From: Flavipsychrobacter sp.
GTDB lineage: Bacteria; Bacteroidota; Bacteroidia; Chitinophagales; Chitinophagaceae
Direction: 5' to 3'
NCBI GenBank assembly: GCA_031292525.1
Contig: JARLGY010000023.1
Coordinates: forward strand, 1-64,000
Length of the DNA stretch: 64,000 bases
Shown: one piece after another, positions 53,509 through 60,976 of the stretch
How the letters are laid out: each line of letters starts with the position of its first letter
Numbering within the stretch: the first letter of the stretch is position 1
Position numbers and translations under genes: made by a program
The notes under the pieces: generated by a model
What the model was told of the DNA's origin: nothing
Databases searched by the model: none
What the model saw: only the letters and a program-made list of their open reading frames with translations

Positions 53509-53733
53509 CTAAAAATCCAGCAACTCTTTAGGCAGAATATCCAATCCTTTCGCCAGTTCAAATAACGTGAGTAGCGTAATATTGATCTGGCCTTTTTCTA
53601 TTTTACTGATATCGCTATAATCAACATCACACAATTGAGACAGCTTTCTAAAGCTTAGTTTTTTTCGTGTTCTAATCACTTTAAAATGTTGCCCAAACAG
53701 TATCAACTGGGTTTTATCTATCTCCTTAACCAT
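53509..53733 (-). CDS. XRE-family HTH regulator of the ATPase/HNH module
   Basis: A 74-residue single-domain DNA-binding protein. The Cro/C1-type helix-turn-helix spans FGQHFKVIRTRKKLSFRKLS (13-32) and VDYSDISKIEKGQINI (37-52), with the standard LFELAKGLDI helix after it. The ATG at 53733 is used; the frame is open to 53796 but would start in a palindrome. It precedes the ATPase gene by 124 bases on the same strand and is likely to repress the module. An 18-base near-palindrome at 53779-53796, 46 bases before the start, is a candidate operator. Confidence 0.88.
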   Translation of the reverse strand: MVKEIDKTQLILFGQHFKVIRTRKKLSFRKLSQLCDVDYSDISKIEKGQINITLLTLFELAKGLDILPKELLDF

Positions 53734-53778
53734 TATTAAACAATTGAAAGTAAGGTCTAAGGATTTGCAAAAAATAGT

Positions 53779-53796
53779 GTGGGTTAATAACCCCAC
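53779..53796. promoter_or_regulatory. Candidate operator palindrome of the HTH regulator
   Basis: GTGGGTTAATAACCCCAC is symmetric except for one base shift, and lies 46 bases upstream of the HTH start. A second, looser inverted repeat with CGTTGGAT/ATCCAACG arms is at 53818-53851. Either could bind the Cro-like protein. Confidence 0.4.
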
Positions 53797-53913
53797 TTTA
53801 ATTTTTTTTATTAATTTCGTTGGATGTATAACATAACACTGTTATCCAACGAGGACATAAGACCTAATAAGTTCCAGTAGGTTAAACCAACTCATGCACC
53901 TAAACCAAAACCA

Positions 53914-54123
53914 ATGTGGTTCAGAAAAAGAAAAAAGAAGGAGACTATCACGTACCCTAACTTCCCATATCATGCAGGCGAGCTATCGGCCTACCTGGCT
54001 GACAAGCACTACTTTATCATTGCGCTTAAAGATGGCCAGGTTATACACTATTACCCTGAAGATTCACTTGCCTTCCACAACTGGCTTATTGCAAATAAGA
54101 TCCGTGATGTCAATAAATTCTAA
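53914..54123 (+). CDS. Small hypothetical protein, intact copy of a duplicated gene
   Basis: A 69-residue protein, not recognised. It starts with a basic stretch (MWFRKRKKKETITYP) and goes on with a compact alpha/beta pattern: AYLADKHYFIIALKDGQVIHY, then DSLAFHNWLIANKIRDVNKF. It probably is a small cytoplasmic protein. A second copy of its last 181 bases lies at 56508-56688, without indels but with an in-frame TAG, which shows that a coding frame existed and that the unit has been duplicated around the T9SS cargo gene. An overlapping frame at 53894-54340 is a shadow. Confidence 0.65.
   Translation: MWFRKRKKKETITYPNFPYHAGELSAYLADKHYFIIALKDGQVIHYYPEDSLAFHNWLIANKIRDVNKF
53943..54123 (+). repeat. 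181-base direct repeat, copy 1
   Basis: Matches 56508-56688 along its full length with no insertions or deletions, at an offset of exactly 2565 bases. The match ends at the stop codon of the small gene. Confidence 0.9.
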
Positions 54124-54157
54124 ACATAGAGGTAACCGTGAGATAATTGCTTATGTT

Positions 54158-54259
54158 TCTATTGAGCGGAAGTGCCAAGTTGTGCTGAGCGTCTTGAATG
54201 CCGTTCATAGAACGGATTTTATTTCCAGTTCCGGATGCCATGCAGAACATCTGGAACAA
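54158..54259 (+). repeat. Second hairpin repeat family, unit 3
   Basis: Contains CCGTTC-ATA-GAACGG and CCGGATG...CATCTGG hairpins. It aligns with 47702-47812 and 2351-2424. It covers the upstream part of the open frame that leads into the T9SS cargo gene. Confidence 0.82.
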
Positions 54260-54260
54260 C

Positions 54261-54305
54261 GGGCGTTACAAACGCCCTACCGTGGCATCCTCGTTACAAA
54301 CGAGG
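54261..54305 (+). repeat. Two hairpins with the same loop and different stems
   Basis: GGGCGTT-ACA-AACGCCC (54261-54277) and CCTCGTT-ACA-AACGAGG (54289-54305). The centre GTTACAAAC is the same in both while the outer stem pairs differ in a compensated way, like the paired-hairpin family. Confidence 0.82.
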
Positions 54306-54434
54306 ACGAGAGAGGGGAAATATCTGGTAATACAAAATAAAATCCCGTTGTTATCGTTAATATTTCCATTTCCCCTGAAGCCGTGGCGATATAATCAAGC
54401 TCTTAAAAATTCACATAAATCAAATTTATTTTAC

Positions 54435-56420
54435 GTGAGACGATCTCTTTTCATACTATTATTAATGAGTACTACATGCTTTACTGCATTAGGGCAAGGA
54501 TGGCAGTGGGCGATAAGCAATAGTGGAGATACTGGCAAAAATGGTATAACTACATTAGCCAGCGACAATACAGGGAACACTGTTATTGCCGGTATTAATT
54601 ACGAAACACAGGTTCTGGGTAATTTTATGATACCGGATTCGGCGAATTCTTCGCAGGGCTTCATTGCGAAAGTAGATACAGCCGGCAGATATTTGTGGGC
54701 AGTATATACTAAGCAAGATTTTATTCCTTTAAAAGTAGTGTGTGATGCGAATGGAAGCAGCTATTTATTTGGGGTATATAACTCAGGAGCAGGACTGTCG
54801 TTTTATAATTCTAATGGGGAGGTTGCTACACTGGCAGATAATTACGATACAGCAAAAAAAGGAATATATTTTTTGCTGAAATCGGATAACTCGGGCAATA
54901 TAATATGGCTTCAGAATGTAGCACCTATTACAGAATATACCCCGCTCTATTTTCATTCGGGCGATATGGGAATAGATACATCAGGCCATCTCTGGGTAAC
55001 AGGTTTTTATTATCTGCATTCAGTAACAATAGGAAGTACTACGCTTATAAACAGCAGTGATTCAACAAATATTTCTCCTTATGGCGTGGTATACAGGTCT
55101 AATATTTTTGTAGCAAAATATGATACTAGTGGTAACGTGCTATGGGCCCAGGACTTCGATGGTGCGGATCCGGGAGGCGGTGGGCAAGCAGGGATTACAG
55201 TAACAAAAGACGGGACGGCGTTTTTGTGTGGTTTTTATCTGGATTCGTTTATAAATATAGGGGCGACAAAGTTAACGAGTACCAGCTTAACTTATGGAAC
55301 GTTCTACGTTGCCAGGCTTGCCGCTAATGGCACCATATTGTGGGCTAAAAATCTTATTCCCGAAAGCGAAATAACTTCTGTTGCAGTTGATAACGATGGC
55401 AATTTTTATATTACGGGTACTTATAGTGGCGATACATTAATTGTAGGAAAAGATATCATTTTAGGTACACATTACGGCAATTTTTTTATAGCTAAATATA
55501 ATGCGCTTGGAAATGTATTATGGGCACATAGTGCTAATGTTTACAATGCATATGGCGAATTTTTTGGCGGCAGGCTTGCTGTTGATGATTGCCACAATAT
55601 ATGGGTATCTGGGATGGATGGAGATGTCCCTTCGGATAGCATTGAATTTGGAGGATATGTATTGCCGGTTGATCCAAATACTGAGAATATACCATTTTGC
55701 CTAAAATATACTGCAGATGGAAACTGTGAAGATGGATTTGCTTTCCTTTCAAATGGGACGGGAGATGCCGTCCCTCTGGTTGCCTGTGATAGCCGGGGCA
55801 ACTTATATATCTCAAGCGCACTTCCTAGGCCTGAACTATCATTGGGCAACTTAACGCTTTATAATAATTATAGCCCAAATAAATTTTTCGAAGCGAAATA
55901 TACTTACATGACTTTTTCTGATTTTGTAGATACTGCGGCCCAAGCTGATTTATGTGCCGGTAACTATACATCACTTTATGCTCCTGGCGGGTACATTAAT
56001 TATATGTGGAACAGCGGCTCTAATCGTCCCTATGAAACAGTAACTCAGCCTGGTATTTACACCGTGCAGTGTGACAATATCTGTATGGGTAAGCAAATCA
56101 CAGATATTTTTACTGTAGTAGATGCTCCATGTGATACATGTATATATATGCCTAATGCCTTTACGCCAAATAATGACGGGCTCAATGACGTGATCCTAGC
56201 TGTTGTGAGGCCCTGGTGTAATATTTCAGTGTATTCATTCCGTATATTTAATAGATGGGGTGAGGAAGTATTTCACTCAAATGACGTTTCCGCTGGCTGG
56301 GATGGGCGGTATAATGGAATATTGCAAAACACAGGAACATATGAATACCTTCTAACATATACTAATCCTGCGGGTAATGGCAAACACCTGCTCAAAGGTG
56401 ACATTACATTAATTAGGTAA
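54435..56420 (+). CDS. T9SS type B cargo (gliding motility-associated C-terminal domain)
   Basis: A 661-residue exported protein. The open frame starts at 54198, but its first 79 codons run through hairpin repeats; from GTG 54435 the protein starts MRRSLFILLLMSTTCFTALG, a clean signal peptide, so this start is proposed. The body consists of repeated beta-propeller-like units of the form 'VAKYDTSGNVLWAQ', 'IAKYNALGNVLWAHS' and 'AVDNDGNFYITGTYSGD' (SBBP-type repeats), about every 50-55 residues. The last 96 residues hold the type B sorting domain (CIYMPNAFTPNNDGLNDV, IFNRWGEEVFHS, GWDGRYNG), which directs secretion through the type IX system. It is probably a surface or adhesive protein. Confidence 0.9.
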   Translation: MRRSLFILLLMSTTCFTALGQGWQWAISNSGDTGKNGITTLASDNTGNTVIAGINYETQVLGNFMIPDSANSSQGFIAKVDTAGRYLWAVYTKQDFIPLKVVCDANGSSYLFGVYNSGAGLSFYNSNGEVATLADNYDTAKKGIYFLLKSDNSGNIIWLQNVAPITEYTPLYFHSGDMGIDTSGHLWVTGFYYLHSVTIGSTTLINSSDSTNISPYGVVYRSNIFVAKYDTSGNVLWAQDFDGADPGGGGQAGITVTKDGTAFLCGFYLDSFINIGATKLTSTSLTYGTFYVARLAANGTILWAKNLIPESEITSVAVDNDGNFYITGTYSGDTLIVGKDIILGTHYGNFFIAKYNALGNVLWAHSANVYNAYGEFFGGRLAVDDCHNIWVSGMDGDVPSDSIEFGGYVLPVDPNTENIPFCLKYTADGNCEDGFAFLSNGTGDAVPLVACDSRGNLYISSALPRPELSLGNLTLYNNYSPNKFFEAKYTYMTFSDFVDTAAQADLCAGNYTSLYAPGGYINYMWNSGSNRPYETVTQPGIYTVQCDNICMGKQITDIFTVVDAPCDTCIYMPNAFTPNNDGLNDVILAVVRPWCNISVYSFRIFNRWGEEVFHSNDVSAGWDGRYNGILQNTGTYEYLLTYTNPAGNGKHLLKGDITLIR

Positions 56421-56507
56421 GTATAATAAAATCACGCTCTGTTACGCCTCACATAATTCGCTTCTTCTTTTATAACGATTTTTTTGTGTATCGCAATTTT
56501 AGGATGG

Positions 56508-56688
56508 GACTATCACGTACCCTAACTTCCCATATCATGCAGGCGAGCTATCGGCCTACCTGGGCGACATGCACTACTTTATCATTGCTCTTAAAGATGG
56601 CTAGGTTATACACTGCTACCCTGAAGATTCACTTGCCTTCCATAACTGGCTTATTGCCAATAACATTCGCGACGTCAATAAGTTTTAA
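56508..56688 (+). pseudogene. Truncated, nonsense-bearing copy of the 69-residue protein gene
   Basis: The frame matching residues 10-69 of the protein at 53914 is kept from 56509 to the TAA at 56686, but CAG has become TAG at 56602-56604 and the N-terminal codons with the start are missing (an in-frame TAG lies at 56500). Most other changes are silent or mild, so the loss is probably recent. Confidence 0.88.
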
Positions 56689-56929
56689 ACACAGGGCTAT
56701 TAATATGAAGCCATCCCACCCGATGCCGTCTTTCTGAATACCCCGAGCAAAAGATAATGCCTACTTATAAGCATACAGGAGCTAAGATCGCCCAAAGGCC
56801 AAGCTCAAGTTTCAAAAATCGTGAACAATACATACACCTGCTACTGCAGGTTGTTAAAAAACAACAGTAAGTAGCGTGATTACAACTAACAGGTTGGGCG
56901 TTTTTAGTGTTTTGGGGAATGGACCTAAA

Positions 56930-56937
56930 TAACTTTG
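56930..56937 (+). promoter_or_regulatory. Bacteroidota -7 box for the HTH-pentapeptide gene
   Basis: TAACTTTG matches TAnnTTTG, 36 bases before the ATG at 56974. Confidence 0.5.
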
Positions 56938-56973
56938 CAGTATTGCAAAAGTTAAACAAAAAAAACAAAACTT

Positions 56974-57918
56974 ATGGATACCAAGATGATTGGCAGCAGA
57001 ATTGCCAAAGCACGAAAGGAGAAAAACATGTCTCAAGCGCAACTTGCTCAACTTTTATTTATCAGCCCGCAGGCTGTTGGAAAATGGGAACGCGGAGAAT
57101 CAATTCCGGACATCATTACGTTTAACCGCCTCGCAGAAATTTTGGGTGTTGACCTTAACTATTTTTCAGAAAACTTCCAATCTGCGGATAATGAAACGGC
57201 TGTTATTATACCTCTTGACATTAATAGAGACCTGGAACAAACGGCATTAGAGGTCGAAAACCTTTCGCACTCGCCGGAACGGGAGATGCTGACAAACTTC
57301 AGCGGGAGCAACCTGTTAAAGAGTGATTTTGCTGGCGTCATAGCGCATAAAAGAAAGTTTAATGGTAGTGCATTGCGTGGCTCAGACTTTGCGGGTGCGG
57401 ATTTGACCGGCAGCTCATTTACGGGTAGCGATGTACGTGAAGCCAATTTTGACGGAACGAACCTGACAGATTGCACTCTGTCTGCTATTGACCTTACGGA
57501 TGCGAGCTTCAACAAGACCATTCTTGTACGCACGGAATTCAGCGCATCGGGGCTTGCCGGAGCAAAATTTACGAATACAGAATTGACAGACGTAAAGCTG
57601 ACCAAGACAGACCTTAGAAAAACGATCTTCGAAAACTGCATCTTTAACGGTGTGGACTTTAAGTATTCTGATTTGCGGGGAATATCGTTTGACGGGCAGA
57701 CCTTTATTAACGTCAAGTTTGATAAGACGGCACTGAACGAAGCTACATTTAATGGTGCGACACTCAAAAATGTATCGTTCCGTCCTACGTATGCCTTGAC
57801 TAATAAATATTACCGCGCTATCAAAACCATCTGCTTTGACAGTGCAATGATGGATAAGCTGACTTACGCCGCACTCAAAGGCATGGGAGCCGATTTGTCA
57901 AAAGTTACAACTATATAA
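56974..57918 (+). CDS. HTH-XRE + pentapeptide repeat protein
   Basis: A 314-residue fusion. Residues 5-65 form a Cro/C1-type helix-turn-helix (SRIAKARKEKNMSQAQLAQL, then SPQAVGKWERGESIPD). Residues 108-270 form a run of some 30 pentapeptide units of the A(D/N)LxG type (for example SDFAGADLTGSSFTGSDV, LRGSDFAG, TDLRKTIF), a right-handed beta-helix. The end (TNKYYRAIKTICFDSAMMDK) is helical. Pentapeptide proteins such as Qnr/MfpA mimic DNA; when joined to an HTH, the helix may act as sensor or dimer platform. Relatives of this layout occur in Firmicutes and Bacteroidota. It is a single gene in the accessory region; target unknown. Confidence 0.9.
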   Translation: MDTKMIGSRIAKARKEKNMSQAQLAQLLFISPQAVGKWERGESIPDIITFNRLAEILGVDLNYFSENFQSADNETAVIIPLDINRDLEQTALEVENLSHSPEREMLTNFSGSNLLKSDFAGVIAHKRKFNGSALRGSDFAGADLTGSSFTGSDVREANFDGTNLTDCTLSAIDLTDASFNKTILVRTEFSASGLAGAKFTNTELTDVKLTKTDLRKTIFENCIFNGVDFKYSDLRGISFDGQTFINVKFDKTALNEATFNGATLKNVSFRPTYALTNKYYRAIKTICFDSAMMDKLTYAALKGMGADLSKVTTI

Positions 57919-58236
57919 AAAGAGCACTGTAACATTGGCGAAGTTTGTTATACCAAATTGACATACAAATAAAGTAGGGCTAAAGCCAAAATACTTTTGA
58001 GTATGGCCCTGTTTTGAAAGCCAGGGTTGCAGGATTTAAACAAGGTGCTCATTTTTGTTGTCGAATTGATATCATTAAACTCAAATGGCGATTTTTTAAA
58101 AGTAGTACATATTTATAAGCGACATTCTTTTATGTGACTAACAGTCTATGTAAGGAAGTACGTGCGTCCGGATTTTATAAAAAATGCAATAGTTTCGCAC
58201 TGTAAAAATATTTTTAAAAAATAACACGGTAATACA
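57919..58236. other. 318-base intergenic region upstream of the biotin operon
   Basis: No gene, repeat or clear operator was found. TAGTTTCG at 58190-58197, one base off the -7 consensus, is the only promoter-like site before bioB. No BirA-type palindrome was seen. Confidence 0.5.
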
Positions 58237-59238
58237 ATGTCTGATGTACGCCACAACTGGACGATCGAAGAGATACGTGCCATTTACCACACCCCTTTAC
58301 TTCCTTTAGTACTAGAGGCTTCTACTGTACACAACAAAAACCATAAGTTTGGCGAGGTGCAGATCAGCAGCCTGCTCTCTATAAAAACAGGGGGCTGCAG
58401 CGAAGATTGTGCGTATTGCCCACAAGCGGCACGCTACCACACCGGTGTACAAGTACATGCCCTTATGAAGACCGAGGACGTTGTTACCGCTGCACAAAAT
58501 GCAAAGGATGGCGGTGCATCACGTTTCTGCATGGGTGCGGCATGGCGCGAGGTGAGGGACAACCGGGACTTTGACCGTGTACTGGACATGGTGAAAGAGG
58601 TAAACAAACTGGATATGGAAGTATGCTGCACACTGGGCATGCTTACCGGCGACCAGGCGCAAAAACTGGCTGATGCCGGATTGTACGCGTATAACCACAA
58701 CGTAGATACATCGGCAGAGCATTACGAACAGATCATTACTACCCGCACCTACGAAGACAGGTTGCAAACATTATCGAACGTGCGCAAGGCTGGCATTTCA
58801 GTTTGCAGTGGTGGTATCATAGGCATGGGCGAAAAAGATGATGACCGCATAGGCATGCTGATGACACTGGCTAACCTGCCTGAACATCCAGAATCAGTGC
58901 CCATAAATGTACTGGTACCAGTTGAGGGCACTCCGCTAGCCGATAGCAAACGTGTACCGTTTGATGAACTGGTGCGCATGATAGCTACAGCACGCATCAT
59001 GATGCCCCACTCTGCCGTACGCCTTTCGGCAGGCAGGCTGGAGCTTTCTATAAGCGAACAGGCTATGTGCTTTATGGCAGGTGCCAACTCTATTTTTGCA
59101 GGGGACAAGTTGCTGACCACTCCTAACCCGGAGTTTAATAGTGACAAAGAGATGTTCAACATCCTTGGCCTGACACCGAAGGCAGCATTTGTAGATGCCC
59201 CGCACAAAAAGAATGCAATGCAACATGAGCCCGCTTGA
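58237..59238 (+). CDS. bioB: Biotin synthase
   Basis: A 333-residue radical SAM enzyme that inserts sulfur into dethiobiotin. The 4Fe-4S/SAM motif is C54-x-x-x-C58-x-x-C61 in [12 protein letters not shown]. Conserved Cys residues for the 2Fe-2S cluster follow in EVCCTLGML (about 128-136), and R-x-S-A-G-R is present as [11 protein letters not shown] (Arg ligand of the auxiliary cluster). Length is normal. It opens the operon bioB-bioF-bioD-bioA-diiron protein; its last codons overlap the bioF start by 14 bases. Confidence 0.98.
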   Translation: MSDVRHNWTIEEIRAIYHTPLLPLVLEASTVHNKNHKFGEVQISSLLSIKTGGCSEDCAYCPQAARYHTGVQVHALMKTEDVVTAAQNAKDGGASRFCMGAAWREVRDNRDFDRVLDMVKEVNKLDMEVCCTLGMLTGDQAQKLADAGLYAYNHNVDTSAEHYEQIITTRTYEDRLQTLSNVRKAGISVCSGGIIGMGEKDDDRIGMLMTLANLPEHPESVPINVLVPVEGTPLADSKRVPFDELVRMIATARIMMPHSAVRLSAGRLELSISEQAMCFMAGANSIFAGDKLLTTPNPEFNSDKEMFNILGLTPKAAFVDAPHKKNAMQHEPA

Positions 59239-60349
59239 ATTGCACCTGCATAAAAAACTAGAAGAACGCAAAGAGGCCGGCAACCTGCGCCGGTTAAAAA
59301 TACCCGGCGCAGGGGCCGACTTTTATTCAAACGATTACCTGGGGTGGGCCGCAAGTGGTATCATTTCTGAAATGGTACACAAGTATGGCCCGTTGGGTAC
59401 GGGATCGACTGGTTCCCGGCTATTATCGGGCAACAATGCAGAGGTGGAAGAACTGGAGCAAACAATTGCATGCTTTCACGATGCTGAAGCGGCACTGCTG
59501 TTTAATAGTGGATACGACGCCAATGTAGGGCTGCTTGGCGGCATTGCAGACAGGCATACCACTTTCATTTACGATGAGCTTTGCCATGCCAGCATAATAG
59601 ATGGCATACGCCTGAGCCAGGCGCAGACAAAATACAAATACCGGCACAACGACCTGCAAAGCCTAAGTGAGAAATTAGGCCGATTGACGGATAAGAGCAA
59701 TGTTATTATCGTAACCGAATCTGTCTTCTCGATGGATGGAGATATGGCGCCGCTAAGGGAGATAGTAGCTATAGCAGCACAATACAATGCAGCAGTTATA
59801 GTGGACGAAGCCCATGCTACAGGCGTATTTGGCAAACGTGGTGCAGGACTAGTATGCGAGCAGGGATTAGCAACGCAAGTTTTCGCCCGGATACACACTT
59901 ATGGCAAGGCACTGGGCTGCCATGGAGCAGCAGTGGTGGGTAGCAGTCTATTAAAGCAATACCTCGTCAATTTTGCACGGCCATTTATCTATACAACGGC
60001 ATTGCCGGTACACGCGGTGAAGATCATTAGCTGTGCTTATGAACTCCTTGCCGATCCTGCATTTTCAAATGAACCATTACATCACCTCATTACCTATTTC
60101 CGCATGCAAGTTGCGGTATCAGGTATTAAGGGATGCATAGACAGCCATAGCCCCATACAGGCATTGGTGGTGGGCGATAATGAACGCACCAAACACATTG
60201 CATCCACGTTGCAACAGGAAGGGCTGCAGATAAACCCCATACTATCCCCTACCGTACCGTTGGGCAGCGAGCGTCTTCGCATTTGCTTACATAGTTTTAA
60301 TACCACCGGGCAGATAGATGACCTGGTAGCAATATTAAGCCGCACATGA
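59225..60349 (+). CDS. bioF: 8-amino-7-oxononanoate synthase
   Basis: A 374-residue PLP enzyme of the alpha-oxoamine synthase family, which joins pimeloyl-ACP (or -CoA) and L-alanine. The start ATG 59225 gives [16 protein letters not shown]; earlier Met codons in frame lie deeper inside bioB and lack family similarity. Motifs: SNDYLGWA (about 36-43), [12 protein letters not shown] (about 60-71), the PLP-phosphate region [16 protein letters not shown] (about 196-211) and the Schiff-base Lys in [12 protein letters not shown] (about 233). It overlaps bioB by 14 bases and bioD by 4 (ATGA). Confidence 0.96.
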   Translation: MSPLELHLHKKLEERKEAGNLRRLKIPGAGADFYSNDYLGWAASGIISEMVHKYGPLGTGSTGSRLLSGNNAEVEELEQTIACFHDAEAALLFNSGYDANVGLLGGIADRHTTFIYDELCHASIIDGIRLSQAQTKYKYRHNDLQSLSEKLGRLTDKSNVIIVTESVFSMDGDMAPLREIVAIAAQYNAAVIVDEAHATGVFGKRGAGLVCEQGLATQVFARIHTYGKALGCHGAAVVGSSLLKQYLVNFARPFIYTTALPVHAVKIISCAYELLADPAFSNEPLHHLITYFRMQVAVSGIKGCIDSHSPIQALVVGDNERTKHIASTLQQEGLQINPILSPTVPLGSERLRICLHSFNTTGQIDDLVAILSRT

Positions 60350-60975
60350 ATAAGAATATAGCCATAGCAGGCATACATACAGATATTGGTAAAACAATAG
60401 CATCGGCAGTAATAGCTGAGGCCATAAGCGCTGACTACTGGAAGCCTGTGCAAGCAGGCAACCTGGATCAAAGTGATACCATAAATGTAAGTTCCCTCAT
60501 CAGCAACGGCAGCCAACGGGTACACAAAGAGGCAGTGCGGCTTACGCAGCCCTTGTCGCCACATGCTGCTGCTGCCATAGATGGTATAAACATAGACCAT
60601 ACTCTTTTTAAATGGCCCGTGACCAACAAACCATTGTTGGTAGAGACTGCCGGAGGATTGTTATCGCCCATATCGGGTAGTAGTACGGTAGCAGATCTTT
60701 TACAGTATTACAAATTACCTACGCTTCTTATTTCTAAAAATTACCTCGGCAGTATTAACCATACTTTGCTGAGTATAGAAGTAATGAAGGCAAGGCACAT
60801 ACCTATTCTCGGATTGATCATTAACGGCGACAGCAATGCGCAATCGGAAGAGTTCATAGAAACCTATACGCGATTACCTATCATAGCCCGGATACCGCAT
60901 ATGCCACAGCTCTCGCAAGAGGCAATAAGTACATGTGCATCATCTATAAAACAAGCATTGCTTCAATATCTATAG
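60346..60975 (+). CDS. bioD: Dethiobiotin synthetase
   Basis: A 209-residue ATP-dependent carboxylase that closes the ureido ring of dethiobiotin. The P-loop is GIHTDIGKTIASAV (8-21), with a Thr-Asp replacing the more common G-T-D-T-x-x-G-K-T spacing closely. YWKPVQAG (about 33-40) and ETAGGLLSPI (about 101-110) are the substrate and Mg-binding stretches. At 209 residues it is slightly shorter than the E. coli enzyme (225) but complete. It overlaps bioF by 4 bases, and bioA follows after 1 base, so all are co-translated. Confidence 0.95.
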   Translation: MNKNIAIAGIHTDIGKTIASAVIAEAISADYWKPVQAGNLDQSDTINVSSLISNGSQRVHKEAVRLTQPLSPHAAAAIDGINIDHTLFKWPVTNKPLLVETAGGLLSPISGSSTVADLLQYYKLPTLLISKNYLGSINHTLLSIEVMKARHIPILGLIINGDSNAQSEEFIETYTRLPIIARIPHMPQLSQEAISTCASSIKQALLQYL

Positions 60976-60976
60976 T

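Larger units (their letters stand above)
56421..56973. other. Intergenic region with a broken gene copy
   Basis: Holds the pseudogene copy at 56508-56688 and the promoter box of the next gene. Nothing else could be supported; an A/T-rich spacer follows. Confidence 0.7.

Noticed and set aside
54198-54434. N-terminal extension of the T9SS cargo protein
   Set aside because: The first 79 codons run through hairpin repeats and would bury the signal peptide; GTG 54435 fits better.
53943-56688. Composite transposon bounded by the 181-base direct repeats
   Set aside because: No transposase gene or terminal inverted repeats were found; a plain duplication of a small gene explains the data.
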